Below are positions 31,528-46,500 of a DNA stretch of 64,000 nt, in pieces. The notes below the pieces were generated by a model, which made no database searches, had not been told where the DNA came from, and saw nothing but the letters and a program-made list of their open reading frames with translations. Location of the stretch: assembly GCA_017590115.1 (NCBI GenBank), contig JAGGNK010008337.1, positions 4,083,609 through 4,147,608 of the forward strand, read 5' to 3'. This DNA comes from Montifringilla adamsi. Taxonomy: Eukaryota; Chordata; Aves; Passeriformes; Passeridae. Position 1 is the stretch's first letter; each line of letters starts with the position of its first letter. The position numbers were made by a program, and so were the translations under genes.

Positions 31528-34500
31528 GGCTGTGTTAGTTAGAGAAGGTTTTTTGTTCAGTTAGAAAAGAGTTAATCCTGCCCTCCATCACCTGCAGGTG
31601 GGAGTCCAGCATTTGGTTCTCCTTGTGCTTGTCTGGACCAACTTTATTTTCTACAATTGTAATGATTCAGACAGGGAAGAGAGCTGTCAGCATTGGAATT
31701 GTTGCAGGATGCTGATGGTGCTGAGATTTGTCAGCACTGAGTTTATTAGTATCTCATCCATGAGAGAATTCATTGCATTCCTTGTATGTTTTTTACCTTG
31801 GGATGTTTTGGGACATGTAAAAAATTTCCCAGATTCTGTTCAGTGACCAGTTACATCTGAAGGGCCCTTCCTTGCTGGAGATGCTACAGGCCAATTGATA
31901 TTATTTTTTAAATTTTACTTTTAATTAAGGAGAGTCCCAGTGTTTATAATATTAGCTCCTAACTTGAGAGAATGTCTCTAATTTCCTGTTTAAATTTAGG
32001 TCCCATGCTTCAGAAGTATCCGGTTACTTACCTTCTGCTGGGATCAGTCAGTATCTGATACTTGTGGATAGAAACCCATCTGTCTTTCTAAATCTGAGCC
32101 TTTATCTTTGTGCTCTTTGATACAAAAAAGGGGTCATGCATCTTGGAAATAAATCAGAGCATGAGGGATCACTGCGCTGGTGTTCTGCCATGGCAGGGAG
32201 GTGGAGGAACATGCCAGGAATGCTTCATACCTTCGCTGCACCTCTGTGTCATAGTGCTTCTAACATTTTATTTATAAAGTGCTCATAGGCTTGAGTAGAA
32301 TCTGTTGTGTTTGGTACTGAAATCAGTGAACCACTACCATTCAGTGGATTAGTCACCTGTTGCACACCCAATTACAACTGCAGTAAAATAATACTCAGTT
32401 GTCCTGGAGATATTTTTCCAGAACCTGATTAACATCACCTCAGGTTTTTTTTCATAGCCTCAGCACTGTACTGTTTATAAACTCCTCTGATCCAAAAAAA
32501 CCTGCAGTATTTTTACAGAAACACTCACTTTCTGCGTGGTGTTTATTTCCATTTTTGATAGGTCTTGTTCTCTGATACTTGTTAACTGAATTCCAATAGG
32601 ATTGGGTAAGAAACGATGAAAGTCTTTCAGTATGAGCTGTGGTTCCCAAACTGACAAGAGTCTTGCTGGTTCCTTTGAATAAAAAGAGACAGCTGCAAGT
32701 AGTTACAAGATTGGGGCTTTCATTACATTTACCACCACCATTAATATTTGGTCAAGCAACAAAGACTTGAAACAGTATTTTAGCTTTAATTGTTTTATTT
32801 TACTGTGCTTTGTATTTATGGAAATAAATCTGGTTTAAAGGAAATATTGGACCCAGACTGTATGCAGAGTTGGTAACGCACAGAACCAAACTCTGGAACT
32901 GAGTTAACTTAATCCACTGTCTGGAAAACCTGGCTGCTTTCATCCTGCTGTGCCTTTTATAACTTCGGTCTTAATTACATAAATTAAGTGATACTTTCCA
33001 TATCAGTCTTTGCATCCAGACATGCTGAAAACTACTTCAAGGATGAAGTCTTTTATACTTCTCCTGGGTTTTTCCCCTTTTACCATTCTCCCAGTGTTTT
33101 TCACTGTCTGAATCCACATGCAGGCCTTTCACACCATCAGATTTTCCAGGTGGACTGGCTGCCTGTTTCCTCCCGCCACACTGGTGGTGTGTGCCTAGAA
33201 TGTGGACAGCTTCCTTGGCTCCCGTTTGCAGCTCTCAGCCTTCACTTGTGCGCTTTTTTCCGAGCACTTCAGCTTGCCAGCCCATACTTCTGGCTTGCCT
33301 ATATCTCCCCCTGAAAACTGGACTCAGTCTCCAGTGCTGGAGCCAGCTGCTCTGTGAAAGAGTGCAGCCACTCAATCCAATTAACTCCTTCTTGGGAAGA
33401 CCAAGGAGGGAGAGGCAACTTCAGCCAGACCCTGGCTGGGTGGGGAAATGGAAAAGAGTTTTGAGGAAAAGGAAATTGGCTACTTTGGCAGCAGAAGTAG
33501 GAATGTGTATTTTAGAAAAAGGTCAGATATTATTAAGTCCCACCTTTATCATTTCATGGTGTAGATTCACACTTCCCAGATGTGCTCTGTCAGGTTTTCT
33601 ACAGGTGCAAGGTGTCACCTGGACTTTGTGAGAGGTTTTGCTCCCAAGAGTAGTTCTGCAGCAGCAGGGCTGACGTTTTTCTTCAGGAAAGCTGAATTTG
33701 TAACAGTCACTTTTTTTGTAAAAAAGCAAATTCTTCAATAAGGGTCCAGCACAATGTGTGTCAGGACTGTTGAAATTAAACCCTTTTGGTTAGAGAAGAG
33801 GAAAGTGTAGTTCTTAGTGTAATGATGAATGATTTTAGATGGGACCATCAGCCTCCAGTGAGCTCTGAACTGGGCAGGTGAGGGGGAGACAGGCTGATAC
33901 CTGCACCTGTGAGGTGCTTGGGCTTTTGATAGATAGGGAGGAAAATGCATGGGTTGAACATGGACTGCTTGAAGTGGTTATCTTGGCTTTTCTCTGTTTT
34001 ACTAGTTTTGTTTAGCTTTTGTACCCTTTTACACAGCTGATGTCCACTTTCCTTCATCCTGGCTACTCTGATTTATTTCTGAGCAGGAAACTACTCTGTA
34101 GTTCACTCTTGTTCCGTGCAAGAAGATTAGGAATTGTTTTCAAGATTAGGAATTAAATCATCTAACCTTCCTTTACACATACACATCCACTTCTTTCCTC
34201 TTTCCTTCATGTGCCATCTTGGTTATCTTTCTTTGACTCTGTCTCCTTATTTCTTTTGGTAGCCTGCTACTGATCCCATTCTTACTCTAGGCTAGTACCT
34301 TGGGCCAGAGAATAAAAACTGAATTTAAAACTATTTTTTAATACATACAGAGAATTCTGTTAAGCCTGTCAACCTGTTCCATAAATAGCCATCTTAGATC
34401 CAATATCAAAATAACTTGTCTCAGCATTGAAAGCATTCTGGCAAGGAAAGAACATACATTCACTATGGCTTTGCAGTTTCTTTTTTAGAGAATTTTGCAT

Positions 34501-37500
34501 TTCACATTCTACATGCTGTTTCAGAGCACTCCATGAGAATAAGAGCAGCAGTAAAATCCAGTTTTAAGTTAGCTACAGACACCTGGCTGATCAGCTTGTC
34601 CCCTTTCAGTGGCAAAGCTGTGCTTCTTCAGATTTTGTGGCTGGTCTGGGGATCTCTCCACCACAAACCCTTGCAAAGCATTGCTGTGCTCTGATCTTTC
34701 TTTTGAAAACGAACCTAGTTAACTGAGTTTGGGTGCTAAATCAAGCTCATCTTATCTTGCACCAAATTTGAGATTTACTTCTAGATTTTCCTCATTTGTT
34801 TCTTCTGTTAAGAAGGGACTTCTGAGTTTTGTGTTTGTTCATATGTTCTTCTTATTTTTGTTTCCTCCTCTTTTTTCTCTAAGCTAAATAGCAATTTCTT
34901 GCCTTCCTTGTCTTTCATAATGAACCACTTTTCCCTAGGTAGTGATTATTTAGGGATCAAGACATTTTTCCAAGATGCTGCTTTGTTAGAGCACATGACT
35001 TCAGTGGTCAAAGATTATTTGGGAATAACTGTGTGAGAGTGTCTGTGTTTGTGTGCTTTGTTTTAGAGTCCAGTCCTGGACTCTATCCCTTTATCCTGAA
35101 GATGCTCCAGAGGCAGTTGTTGTTGAGCGCTGTTTGCAAAATGCCTCCCTTTTGTTTAATGCGATTAATTGATGCCAGGGCTTTGAATTGAAGCAAGGCT
35201 ACTGCTTGACCCAAGCAAAAATTGTCTGATGTTGTATTTTGGGATGGGAAGTTGTAAGGGCTGAACTCATAAATGGTCTCTGATCTATTCCTGTCCATTG
35301 AGTGAATCTTTGTGTTGTACATTTAGAGACACTCCAATACTTGCTTTCTTTCCTGTAGTGACAGAAGACAGTCCACTTAGGTTTATTAGAGAATTTTATC
35401 TTGGTTTAAGCTTCAGGGAAATATTTGCTCTAGTTTTTCTCTGTGTGGTATCTTTGTTTTTCTTAAATAAGCCCCTGAGCAAAAAGTGTCTGCTGGAATT
35501 TCCTGGTAGCTTGGGAATACACTTGCTGTATATTTGGAGTATTGTGTGTGCTGGGCAAAGCCAGAATAGAGATACTGGGAGATGTATGAGAGAATGCAGG
35601 CAAATGTCACATTGTCACTAGTCTAACAATGGGTGTAGAGAATGATGAAAATACGTATTTTATTATTAATAATTTACTTATAGAGGGTTTATTTCCCTTC
35701 ATAAGAAAGGAAATTATCTGCAGTTATGGTGTTCCAACCAAAAGTATTTCATGGAAACCTGTGTGGTGCTATTTTTACAACTGAAGACCTTTCTAGTCAC
35801 TAAAACTGCAATATTTGTGTAGATTTGGTGCCATCACACATCAGTATTTCCTGTAGTTGTTAATGCTGAGTACTGAGGTGTTTACCTGTGGTCAGACTAT
35901 TTGTGACTCTGAAGTGAGAACTAATTTTCTTGAGAATTTGTAGCTTCAGCCAAGTTTAAAGTCAAGAATAAAATGAGTGAACGTTTTTCCAAGTCTTTCA
36001 AAGGAGAAATGATTTTTGGTAGTGCTGTGATTATCAAAGTATAAAGCAAAGTATATACTACTGTGGTGCTGTTAGGGTAGAAGACGGAAACTTGTCCTTA
36101 CAAACTCTTCCTAAGTTTTTTTTTTCAGCTTAAATAAAGAAGACTGCATAAATGTGTATTGCTTTTAAATCCTACATAGTAATTTTCCCTTACATTAATA
36201 TTTTAAATGTCTTAGAAATCATGTTAGCTCCACAAATGTCATTTGCTCAGGGCAATAAGTGTTCATTGTCTTCTGTTCTTACTGCTTGCTGCTTCCTGGC
36301 AGCGATGACAATTCTGCTTCTTTCATAACTTGATGCTTCTTCCAAACTAATACCTTCATGTTGGCAGAATGATCCTTCCAAGGTGTGCTGTGAAAGCATT
36401 TCCTGCCTGCAGCGCCCTGGGATGTTTGGTGCCAAGTCAGGCTGCATCTTGTGGAGCAGATCTGGCAGTGCTTGTGTGTGAGGCTGATGTGACTGGTGTC
36501 ACAGCAGTGCTGGGGGTGGCAATGTTTGCAGAGTTCCCGTGGTCAGTTGCTTTGAGGTGTTAATCACAAAGTCATGTCGTTCTCAACTGCTCTGTTTTTT
36601 GGTACTAAACTGAATATCTTGAAAATTTGGACTCATCTCAGAAGTAAAAAATGTTGGCTCTGAGAGGGAAAATAACACGCAGTGCTTGAAGTAGAAATCA
36701 AAACTTCAGACTTCATGATCCTCTGTATTTTGCTTCTGTGGTGTGTCCATGTTGTTGCTTTCCTGACCTTTGGCCTGTACGCTCTTGCATCCTTGGGCAA
36801 CTGTTGGGTTTAGTTTAATTTGGAAAACTGTGTGGTGCAAGTACTACAGCAGTTTAATTCTCCCTTTTCAAATGATTTTTCTTGCTAAACCTTCTGTACT
36901 TAAAAAAACCCTTCAAAACCAACCAAGCAAACCAACAAGGTGTTCCTTGAAAGATATTTAGATTTTTGGGGTAGAGTGTGTTTGTCAGACTTTCTGGTTC
37001 TCATATGTTTTTCCTCACTAAAAAAATTTTGTTTGTTGATATTTCTTCTGGGAATTCTCAAATTTTTAATGCCTAGGTGTGTTTATTTTGTTCTGTGCTG
37101 CTCTGAATCCTGTACATTTTCCTTTCTGTGAGTGACACTTGTTAATTTGGTGGCAGCCAGATTACCTTTTGCCAGCTGTGCCATTCATTGATTTGTTGTA
37201 GGGAGCTCACCCCGGTTACTTGGTGTGGTCAGCAGTGACTCACTAGGTTCAATTTTTGGCAGAAAGCTTTATTTTTTTTTAACGTACTACCTTTTAGTGT
37301 GATAGGAAAAGAATAGTCAAGGTCAAGGTGAAACAATAGTAATAAAGTTATTTCATACTATTTGATGATAAAGACAGTGGTTGCTCTATAAACTTGGAAC
37401 TTGAGGGGTTTGGGAGTTTTTGGTCTTTTCCACAAGAGTGTGCTTAGTCAGTGACAGGTGGGCTGTTTTACCTCCTTTCTTGTTTTCTCACACATTTTAC

Positions 37501-40500
37501 TCACCTGCATACATCTTCTTTACTGCAGCTAGGGAAAAGAGAACAAAAATAAATCTGGGCTGTTCTGGACTTCATTTTGTTTATTTTTTAAACCCTGGGA
37601 GGAAGAAGTGAAAGATCAGTCAGCAGACCTGTTGAATGCGCTGTGTTTTAGCCTGGCTGTTGGCACATTCCCGTGTACACCTGGCAGCGTGGCGATGTGA
37701 GGGGATGTCTCCAGGCTGATGCTGCCCCCACAGCGGGACCACGCAGCGGCTGTGATGTGCAGCAGGTCCTCATCCCTGGAGCAGGGAGACACAGGGTTAC
37801 TGGGCAGGACACAGCTGCAGCTCTTCCAGCACCCTGCAGCCGTGAGGAGCTGTGCAGCTCCTGTGCTGGAGTGCCATCCAGGCTGCTGAGGCACCGGGCA
37901 GCTGCCCTGGGAGCAGTTGAGCCGCTCGGATGCTGAGCTGAGGCTGGCAGAGGGAAGCTGTCCGCGTGTGCTCAGTATGCGCAGATATGTTCTTGGCAGT
38001 GCTCCCTGTGATCCCACCAGCCACTCTGTTTGGGTTAGGCCAGTTGGTCGTGGTTTGGTTGTTTTTTGTTTTTGAGTAGGCATAGGGCTTCAGCCTCCTA
38101 ACAGTTTATGATGTTGGACATAATCCTAGGAAGTGGGGTTTTGTGCAAGGGCCAAAAGACTTTTGATGTTAGGCCTGCTTCCTAAAGCTCGCATGATCAC
38201 GAGGCAGAAAACGTTGGATACAGCTGTTGAACTTCTGGCACACACAGGCAGTCCTTGCTAAGTGCAGAGTTAGCAGAGTGCCCTTAAATGGAGGTATTAA
38301 TACTGATTTTGTGACAAAGTGTATCTCAGTGTTTGGGGTATCTTCAGATGTTTGAGCAGATGACCATTTCATCACTGCATTGGTTGCTGCTCAAGCAGTA
38401 TCATCTCAAGGATAGAAATGCAATGTATTACACCTAAAAGGTAGATTGTAAAATGTTAAGCAATTTGAATATTATCAATTATTCTCCAGTGAAAGCACCA
38501 GGTTGGGTTTTTTTCACTTTTTTATTGTTTTGTCAGTAAAAGGACACTGCTGTATTAAGTCTCTTTGTAAAATACATTTTGAGCATGTTTATTATTTTTG
38601 TGCCAGTAGTAACTAATGAAGATGCTGCTTTATTAGTTAAAGTCTATCCCAAAATTCTGTTATCAGTAATTACTAAAATATATGACAGATATCAAGAGTG
38701 AACCTCAGCATTCCAGTTAAAAGGAGTTGGCAGAAAATAAACGTTATTAGGCATGCAGCATTTAGTTGTACAAGTGAATGCTGTGCTGCTGTAAGCTGAA
38801 CCACAGGGTAGCATTTCACTGAACTCACCAAATACATTCAAACAATGGTATATTTCAAATTAGGGTGCGTTATGATACCAGACTTAATCATTAAGTACCA
38901 TCAAGGAACAGATGGCAAGGGAGGACACAACTGGTTTGCAGTCTGAATAGATTTAAGCATGAGGCCATTAAGCTATCACATTCCCATTTCTGATAGATTT
39001 TGGTCAATGAAAAATTAAAGACACATAATCCCTGATTATATGAAGTCTCAATCTGTGATTCATGACACTGGTAGTATTTCAAAATCACTGAAGTTCCCTC
39101 TGTAATCAGGAGTTTTAAACTAATGCATTATTGGGATAGATGCTCCTGTCTGGTTTTATTGCTATTGAAATTAATGTATCTTGTCATAAGTAGGTTGCTC
39201 TTAAATGTAAAATTGCTTAAGGGTATCTTTTACCGCTCTGCTTCCTATCGACTTCTAGACAGATTTGCCCTATTTTGCTGGGCTGTTTGCCACTGAAGCA
39301 GCTCAGTATCCCCACCTCATCAAAGGAGCAGTTCAGAGCATGGATGGCCTTAAAAATGTTTATAGTAGCCACCAGAATCTGATGGTTTTAAAAAGCTGCT
39401 TTCTAAAGCTGTGTCTTAAGCTGGCAAAGTAGACCTTTTTATCTTCAGAATTATTTAATTTGCATCCTGTATTTCCAAGATTGTCCAGTTTATTTCAGTG
39501 TTATTGGACCTGATGTATTCTAATAAACAGAATTGTTTTGCATTAATAAAAATATAATAATTGCAAACATTTTACTGGTCATAGAAATTCAAGAGTTCAA
39601 CTTACGGGTATAAGTACTTCATTAAAATCTTTAATAAATTAGTTTTCCAGAACTGTAAATGAGTTTAGAGTTGCTCTTAGAAGGTTCTGGCAGTTCATGC
39701 TTAGAATTTTATCTTTCTGTATGAAAAATAGTTACACATTAGACTTCCTGCTTAGTAAAAAGTATTAGTATGCCATGACTTGGACCAGCCTGAAAAAATA
39801 CAGTTCTACAAACAACATAAAATGGAAATGTGCAGCCAGGATCCTCCTATATTATTTCCTTTTCGAGAGGGGCAGATAAAGATATCAATACTTAAGATGA
39901 TGAACTATATTGAATAAATAAATAATATTTAAAATGCTGTTTAGTGGATTATGGAGACTCCTGAGCATTCAGGCTGGAGTCTTTGAGAAAATGAGACCTG
40001 GTTATCAGTATTGGAGGTGAAGGTGAGTTTGTTTTTTTGTTTTTTTTTTTTAATAAGGCATTTCCTGTTCAAGGACCTAATCATGGTCCTTTCATGACAC
40101 TGGTGTGAGGAGGAATCTGTCAGGTCTGTGCTTGGCTGTTCCATACACAAACCTGACAGTTCTAACACAATCTGAAAGGTAGAAATAAATCAGTGACTGA
40201 AGATTAGGGGGCTCTGCTAAGCACCAGCACAGAGGCTGCTTGGTGGGAACCCCTCAGTTTTTAGCGTTTACTTTTCAGCACAGGGTTATTTTAGTAGGTA
40301 GCCCATAAACAGTCTGTGTTTATAATCATTTAATGGTGTAACGTGGTTAGAAAGATCTCAATTATTGTAGCACAGAGGTGAAGTCCTGTTTGCACTGGAA
40401 GGTGCTGAGAGCAGGATTGCACTCTGGCAAGCATGGAAACAATTTTTTGTCCAAGTCACTCATCCTAGTCATGGCTAACAAGTACTAATTGAGAGTGTCA

Positions 40501-43500
40501 AAGAACTGACCTCTCATGGTTGAAGAATAATGAGCCAAAAGGACGTTCGTTACCAAAAAACAGAAAAAGGAATCTGCTACCAATAGTGAGTTATTGGGGG
40601 TACATGTTTAATTAAATTCAAAATGAGTGGTAGAGAGTAGTATTGATATCTCACTACCTTGCCACTACCTACTTTTAAGTCTGCTGAAAAATGTTAAGGG
40701 AACTTGGAGTTTGGGATTTCTGTTGGACCCGTTGCCATAATCTTTTGGAAAATTTTAAAATTACTAAAATAAATTTTTCTGTGCACCAGGTTGTCCCGAG
40801 GCTGACATTCTGATTTTAATTGCTGGTTATTTGCACTAGCAGAGCATCTTGAAACTGGACAGTGGAGTTTTCCCAGTGGTAAAAATACGTGCCCAGAGCA
40901 CGTCTGCGGCCCAAGCTTTTCCAGCAAAAATTCACAATCTCAGTAAACTGCTTCCTGCAATTTAAGCCAACAACAAAAAGCCAAACCAAAACAAAAAAAC
41001 CCCCAACTTTGTTTTAAGCTACAGGAATGAATCATTTTGGCACTAAGCAGGTCACTAAGCTTGTCATAGAGGGAGGTGAGGTTGTTAAAGCAGCCCTTCC
41101 CTGCGGGCTGGGCTGATCCGTGGTGTCATGAAGATACAGTGCTCTGCAAATGTTGAAGTTTTTGTTCATCCAGGATCACTCCCAATATCCTAATACAGCT
41201 TTGGAAATGAGAAAATGGAAAGCCTGAGCCTTTATGACGTTTGTGTTTTGAGTTCTTGTGGTTGCACACTAATTTTGGTGTTGATGCTAAAATAAGAGCT
41301 GGCACAATATCCAGGAAACCCCTGTGCCCTGTTTTGGGTGCTCTGAAGGGAGAGGCATCTGAAATGTGTGGCTGTAGAAATGCTGCTGAAGATGATGAAA
41401 AAGCCCAGAGATAATCCCATGGTCATTAAGATTAAAGATGAAGATTAAGGGCCCAAATCGGCCTTTTGGAGATATGCATGTAGAAATAGGAGACTTCAGC
41501 TGATCTCTGTAGGTCAGCAGGATTTATTATGGATTTTCTCTTCTGATTTTAACAAATTTGAATGAATTCAGTGTGGAAGGGAGTCCAGTTCTGTGCATCT
41601 GCAAAGCATAATTATTTTTAGCCCATTTAGCTTTTACAGCTACAGGTTGGCTGGTCTAATAAACCCAAGGTCACATCTTGGTCACATGGTTTGGCTAATA
41701 TGTTCTAAAATATATTTTAATTGTTTATTATATTTTTAGGAACATGGTGATGAGCATTTAGGAATGAGGCAATTACCCATGTCCTAATTTTCCTAGATTT
41801 GTAATAATAAATACAGAAAAAAGATCTTGTGCCTACTGCTTTTCTTTGAAAAATGTCTGTGTGTTGGAGGTGCATTTTTTATATGACCTGACTTCCTTTC
41901 CCAGCAGTGGTTTTTCTGTTATTTCTATTTGTGTTTGTAAGCCAGGAAATGCTGATAGCAATAAACTGAAGAAAAGACATAAATATATATTTTTTAAAAA
42001 AAATCTGATATGCTAAAAGTTAAGCTAGCTGTAAAAGGCAAATAAAGTTTTTGTAGGTAACTTATACATAAATGAAAAATACTTAATTTTTGTACAGAGA
42101 GTATGTGAAACTACCAATCAAAGGGATAAACTGCATCAGAATCAGTCACGATACCACAATATTCAGGTCATTTTTGTTTTATTGCAAATAACTCCTCTCT
42201 CTGCATTTGAATCTGACTCTTATCCTTTGCCTGTGAGTCAGATATTGAATTCCATTACTTTTGCACATTACCAGGATCATTCTCCATTGCCATAGTATTT
42301 TTTGAAGGTTGTTCTTTGGGGTTTTTTCTCCTAAAGTTTGCCAGTGGCTGTTCTGGAAAGAGTATTCTGTATTCCATTGTTTAAATCATTAATGACAATG
42401 TTGAATAAAAGCAGAGGCAGCAGACACATATCCCTGCTGGGAGCCCTGGTTTGACAGGGAAAAATTGGTAGTTTGTTTTTGAGTGCAGCATCCCATCCAG
42501 CTCTCATTTATCTGATGGTAATAATGTCATTAAACAATATGATAATACCATTAAGTATCAAAAGTTGAGTTGTGCAACTGTATCAAGAGGCTGTAAAAGT
42601 GAGAAACTTCACATTGGCCATCCCTTAGGAATTCTTTAAATATTTCAGAGAGTGTTATGGGGTGTGCTTTGATTCTGCATGGTTTTCCATGAGAAATCCC
42701 AGTGAATGGTTGTCCTGCTGTCCTCTCTGTGTTACAAGGTATTGAAAAAGGGGGTCTCATCTGCCTTTCCTCAGATCCTTTCTACTTTGTGAAGGAAAAA
42801 GTGATTGATTTCCTCCCTGAAGCCAAGACAAACCAGAGAAAAATCTGGTAGTATACGATAGTACATGACAAAAACTCCAATTAATAATCCCTTTGTTGTC
42901 ACATTCCAACACTCTGTAAATGCATTTAAAACAGTTTAGTGTGTGTTACCACAATGTGTTTCATATTTATCATCATTCTAAAAGTTAAAAATTACATTTT
43001 GTTTCTAGTCAAATACCATCATATAGCCACAAAAACTTTCCTGTCAGACCCCTTCCCTGGGAATTGTGGTGGGTGCTCCCAGTTTCAGGCTGCATTGGCA
43101 GCAAACAAGAATGTGAGGCTGGCTGGCTGTGTCAGAGACACTTTTCAAGCTCTTTCCATCTTCCACAACTCCTTACTGATTTCTGGAGGGAAAAACAAGG
43201 CATGGTTATCAAGACAAGGAATGGCTGTGCTGGCACATTAACTATACCATTTGTTTTATAGAGAAAGCTTTAAAGATTAATGTTCAGTGTGTTTAATGTA
43301 TTCTTTTTTCTTTTACTTTCGCAGCAATCCAAAGTCTGCTAATCAGAGGATAAACAAAAAAGTAAACAATGATGCATCATTAAGGATTCAAAATTTGTCT
43401 ATTTTGGTGAAACAAATCAAAACTTACTACCAGGTCAGTAATTGTTGTGTTACGTTTTGCTGGAATTATTTCTAAATTTTCTTCTGTAGTTATGGCTTCA

Positions 43501-46500
43501 AGGGTAACAGGAGTAAGATGAACAAGAGATACTTGTATGGATGATTGTTTAGGTATCTGGTCAAATTTCTTATTACTGTTTACAGGTACAAAGGTGGTGT
43601 GGACACACTTCTGTATGAATGATGATCTGTTTACAGAATACTCTGTGTGTGCAATTACTCCTGTGGTTGGTATTTTCTGAGTTGAAGCAAGTTTTGTGCC
43701 AGTGAGAGAGATTATTACATGTGCATTTAGTCTTGTAAAATGGAATTTTTGTTAGAAAAACATGATGAACTTTACTGGGCTTTGAATTGATTTGGGAGTT
43801 GGTAGTAAATGCAGTGAGGATCTAAGAGCTGTAAAAGAGCCACTGCAGTTTGATGCAGTAGTAGGAGCTGGTCCTGTCCCTGCTGGATGCTGAGCTGGAT
43901 AGGGTGCTGTACACATGGACACTCCAGAGCTGGGCACTGCTGCTGTCACCAGTGTCCCTTTAGCGTGGCTTTTAGTGCCCTTCGCCACTCCCCTGCTCCT
44001 TCCTGCCAGGAGAGCCCAGACCTGGGAGAAAACCTTTGCTCTGCCTCTCCCCACACCTCCTGGCCAACCTGTGCTCCTCCTGTGTCCACCCGCAGTGTGT
44101 GCTTCCCAAAACTGCGAGTGCAGTGAGAGTTCCCAGCTGTCAGTGCCCTGACCAGCCACAGAACACCTTCCCAGCACTTCCACCCTTCTCTCCTTGGCAG
44201 CCCCTGCACATGGATTTATGTGCTGCCTGCTAAGGCCCAGATGCTTTTCCTTTTCCTTACTGAAGGCATTTTCCCCCAGGCATTAGTGTTCCACAACTGG
44301 TGCAACAGAAGGCACAAACACTGACAGGATTGATCTTTATTGGAACACAAAGCATTCCCCATCCTGCACTGGCCTCATGGTATCACCAGTCCAAGTGCTC
44401 CAGGACCAGGCAGAATTGCTGGCTTTTAGGTACCTTTGGATGGTTCAGGATTGCAGATGTTGCTCCAAACTTTTTGTGATAGAAACAAGAGCTTTTTTAA
44501 AATAAAAACGTATTCTTTTTTAAGAAATGGTAAAACCAGTCACCATGCCTTTAGTGGCCCAAGCTATATTGAACTGCCCTTTTAACTGTTTTATACACTT
44601 TTCTCCCCTTCCCAGTCTTTCGGGGTTTTGGTCACCATGCAGACATTTGAAGGGCTGGTGTTTCTAGCAGGAGTAAAGGCATTTATGCTCCAATCTGGAG
44701 AGCTCCTTGGAATCTAAGATTGCTTTTTGCATGTGTAGGTATTCACTCCCTACAGTGCCTGCAGGGAGGTTTGTCCTTTGTGGTAGTTGAAGTGTTAAAG
44801 GATGGGCTGTTTCACCGAGGGGTCACTTGAGTTCCTGTCACCTGTGAAATTCCCCAAGGCAGGAAAGCTGGGGCTTGATGGATGCTTTGGAATCAAGCTG
44901 AGAGGCCTCCCTTAGCCTGGGGTGAGGCAGGAGCCTCACACCCCAGTGCTCCTGAAAGCTGAGTGTACAGGCACGGGCCTGGGGCTGTTCCTGGGGATGC
45001 CTGGGATCCCAAGGGAGGGGAGATAGAGACCATTCATTCACTCTACTGAGAGAGGATTTTACTGAGGCTTGGCATCAGACACTGATGGATGTGGGAATTT
45101 GGGACTTCTAGCACTGCGTTAACCTAACTCTTCTCATTGTGAGCTTGTCCATGCTGCTTTGTTCCATGTGGTTTTGTAACATCTGTGGAAAACCTTCTCT
45201 CAGTTTAGTGAAAAATCACATAGGTGCTGTGGATGTACTTGTCAAAAACCTGCACTGGTAGAATGTAACATTCAAAATTAAGTTATGTTAGATTAGTCAA
45301 TTTATTTGTTCCTGTATCATCTTTGTTATTCTCTGGAATTACAGTTCTGGTCCTGAACCAGTAATTGGAGTGTGTACATTTCTTGGCAGTGTAAGAGCAT
45401 GGAACTGTTCTCAGCAGTTCATTCGAGACAAGTGATTCTAAATTTTTGGGGGGCTCTAGAGGTTTAATCCAGTGAGCATCTGTGACCCTCAGCTGGTTTG
45501 ACTGAGGAGGTGAAAATCTTCAGTAAAATAAATGCTAGTGAACTGTGAAAGTTTGTGCAAGCAAAGCCAGTGCTGAGATTAACACCAAGATATAGAAAAG
45601 GTGTCAGACATCTCTGGGGCAAGGCAGAGGTGTTGTAAGGAAACAGGTGATCATGTCCATTCAGGACACATGTTCTGGTTACTGCTGCTCATACTCTGCT
45701 TTGGTACATGATCAGCTTTATGATAGCATCATGGAATTATTTGAGATACTACCAAAAACCACCCCCAAAAAAACAACAAAAGCAAACAACAAAAAGCCAC
45801 TGTAAAAAGATGTGATTTTCTTTCATAGTTGCTTTCGATACTCATTAAATTAGTTATATATTCTCTGTTTTATATTGATTTCAAACATTTTGTGGTGCAC
45901 TTCATGTCTTATTTTTATTTACAAATAGTCTTTATCAAAGTCTGAGAAGTACAGGTGTCACAGTTGGTTGGATTTCATGATATTGGAGGAGGTCAGACCT
46001 GTTTTCTCCCTCCTTTTAATTTGTCTTAGGCATGTCCAGTGGGAATGTATATTTTGCAGTCTACTATTAATCAATTCAGATATAATTTTGATGTTGTGTA
46101 TTAACTGGTGGGAACTTCCAAGTATAGCTGTAGCTAATAATTTCTACTGGTGTTTTTCAAGAAATATTGGGGTTTTTTTTCAATTTGACCTAAAGCAGGT
46201 AGACCTGTGTTAGGTTGTTGCTTATGATGTGACACCTGATGTGTGCTTTGGGCTCTTCTGGAATATATTCCTTTTGAATATATTTGAGCATTTTATATAG
46301 TAATGGATCTGTCACTGTGGAAAAACAAAAAGCCTGACTATAGGATGGCATCTGCTGGGAATAAATATCTGGGAACAGGAGAAAGACTATTCTGCTTCAG
46401 GAGAATTAGGCTCTGTCTAGACTGGGGATTTGACCCGATTACAGCCATTACAGGAGCTCCATTGATGGAATCCATGGAACACATAGGCAGAGCTGCTGCC

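Larger units (their letters stand above)
29039..43324 (+). other. CCDC88A intron 2 (14.3 kb)
   Basis: The largest intron in the window. It holds T runs (29829-29846 and near 40040), a 39-base A run (31487-31525), moderately GC-rich stretches near 33110-33400 and 37670-38000, and a diverged CR1 relic near 42380-42720. I see no coding exon or RNA gene that I can support. Confidence 0.75.

Noticed and set aside
37616..38083. 155-codon minus-strand frame in CCDC88A intron 2
   Set aside because: A GC-rich patch with open frames on both strands, no splice pattern and no recognised domain.
43752..44233. Several overlapping open frames in CCDC88A intron 3
   Set aside because: Again a GC-rich patch open on both strands; peptides are of low quality and unrelated to any family I know.
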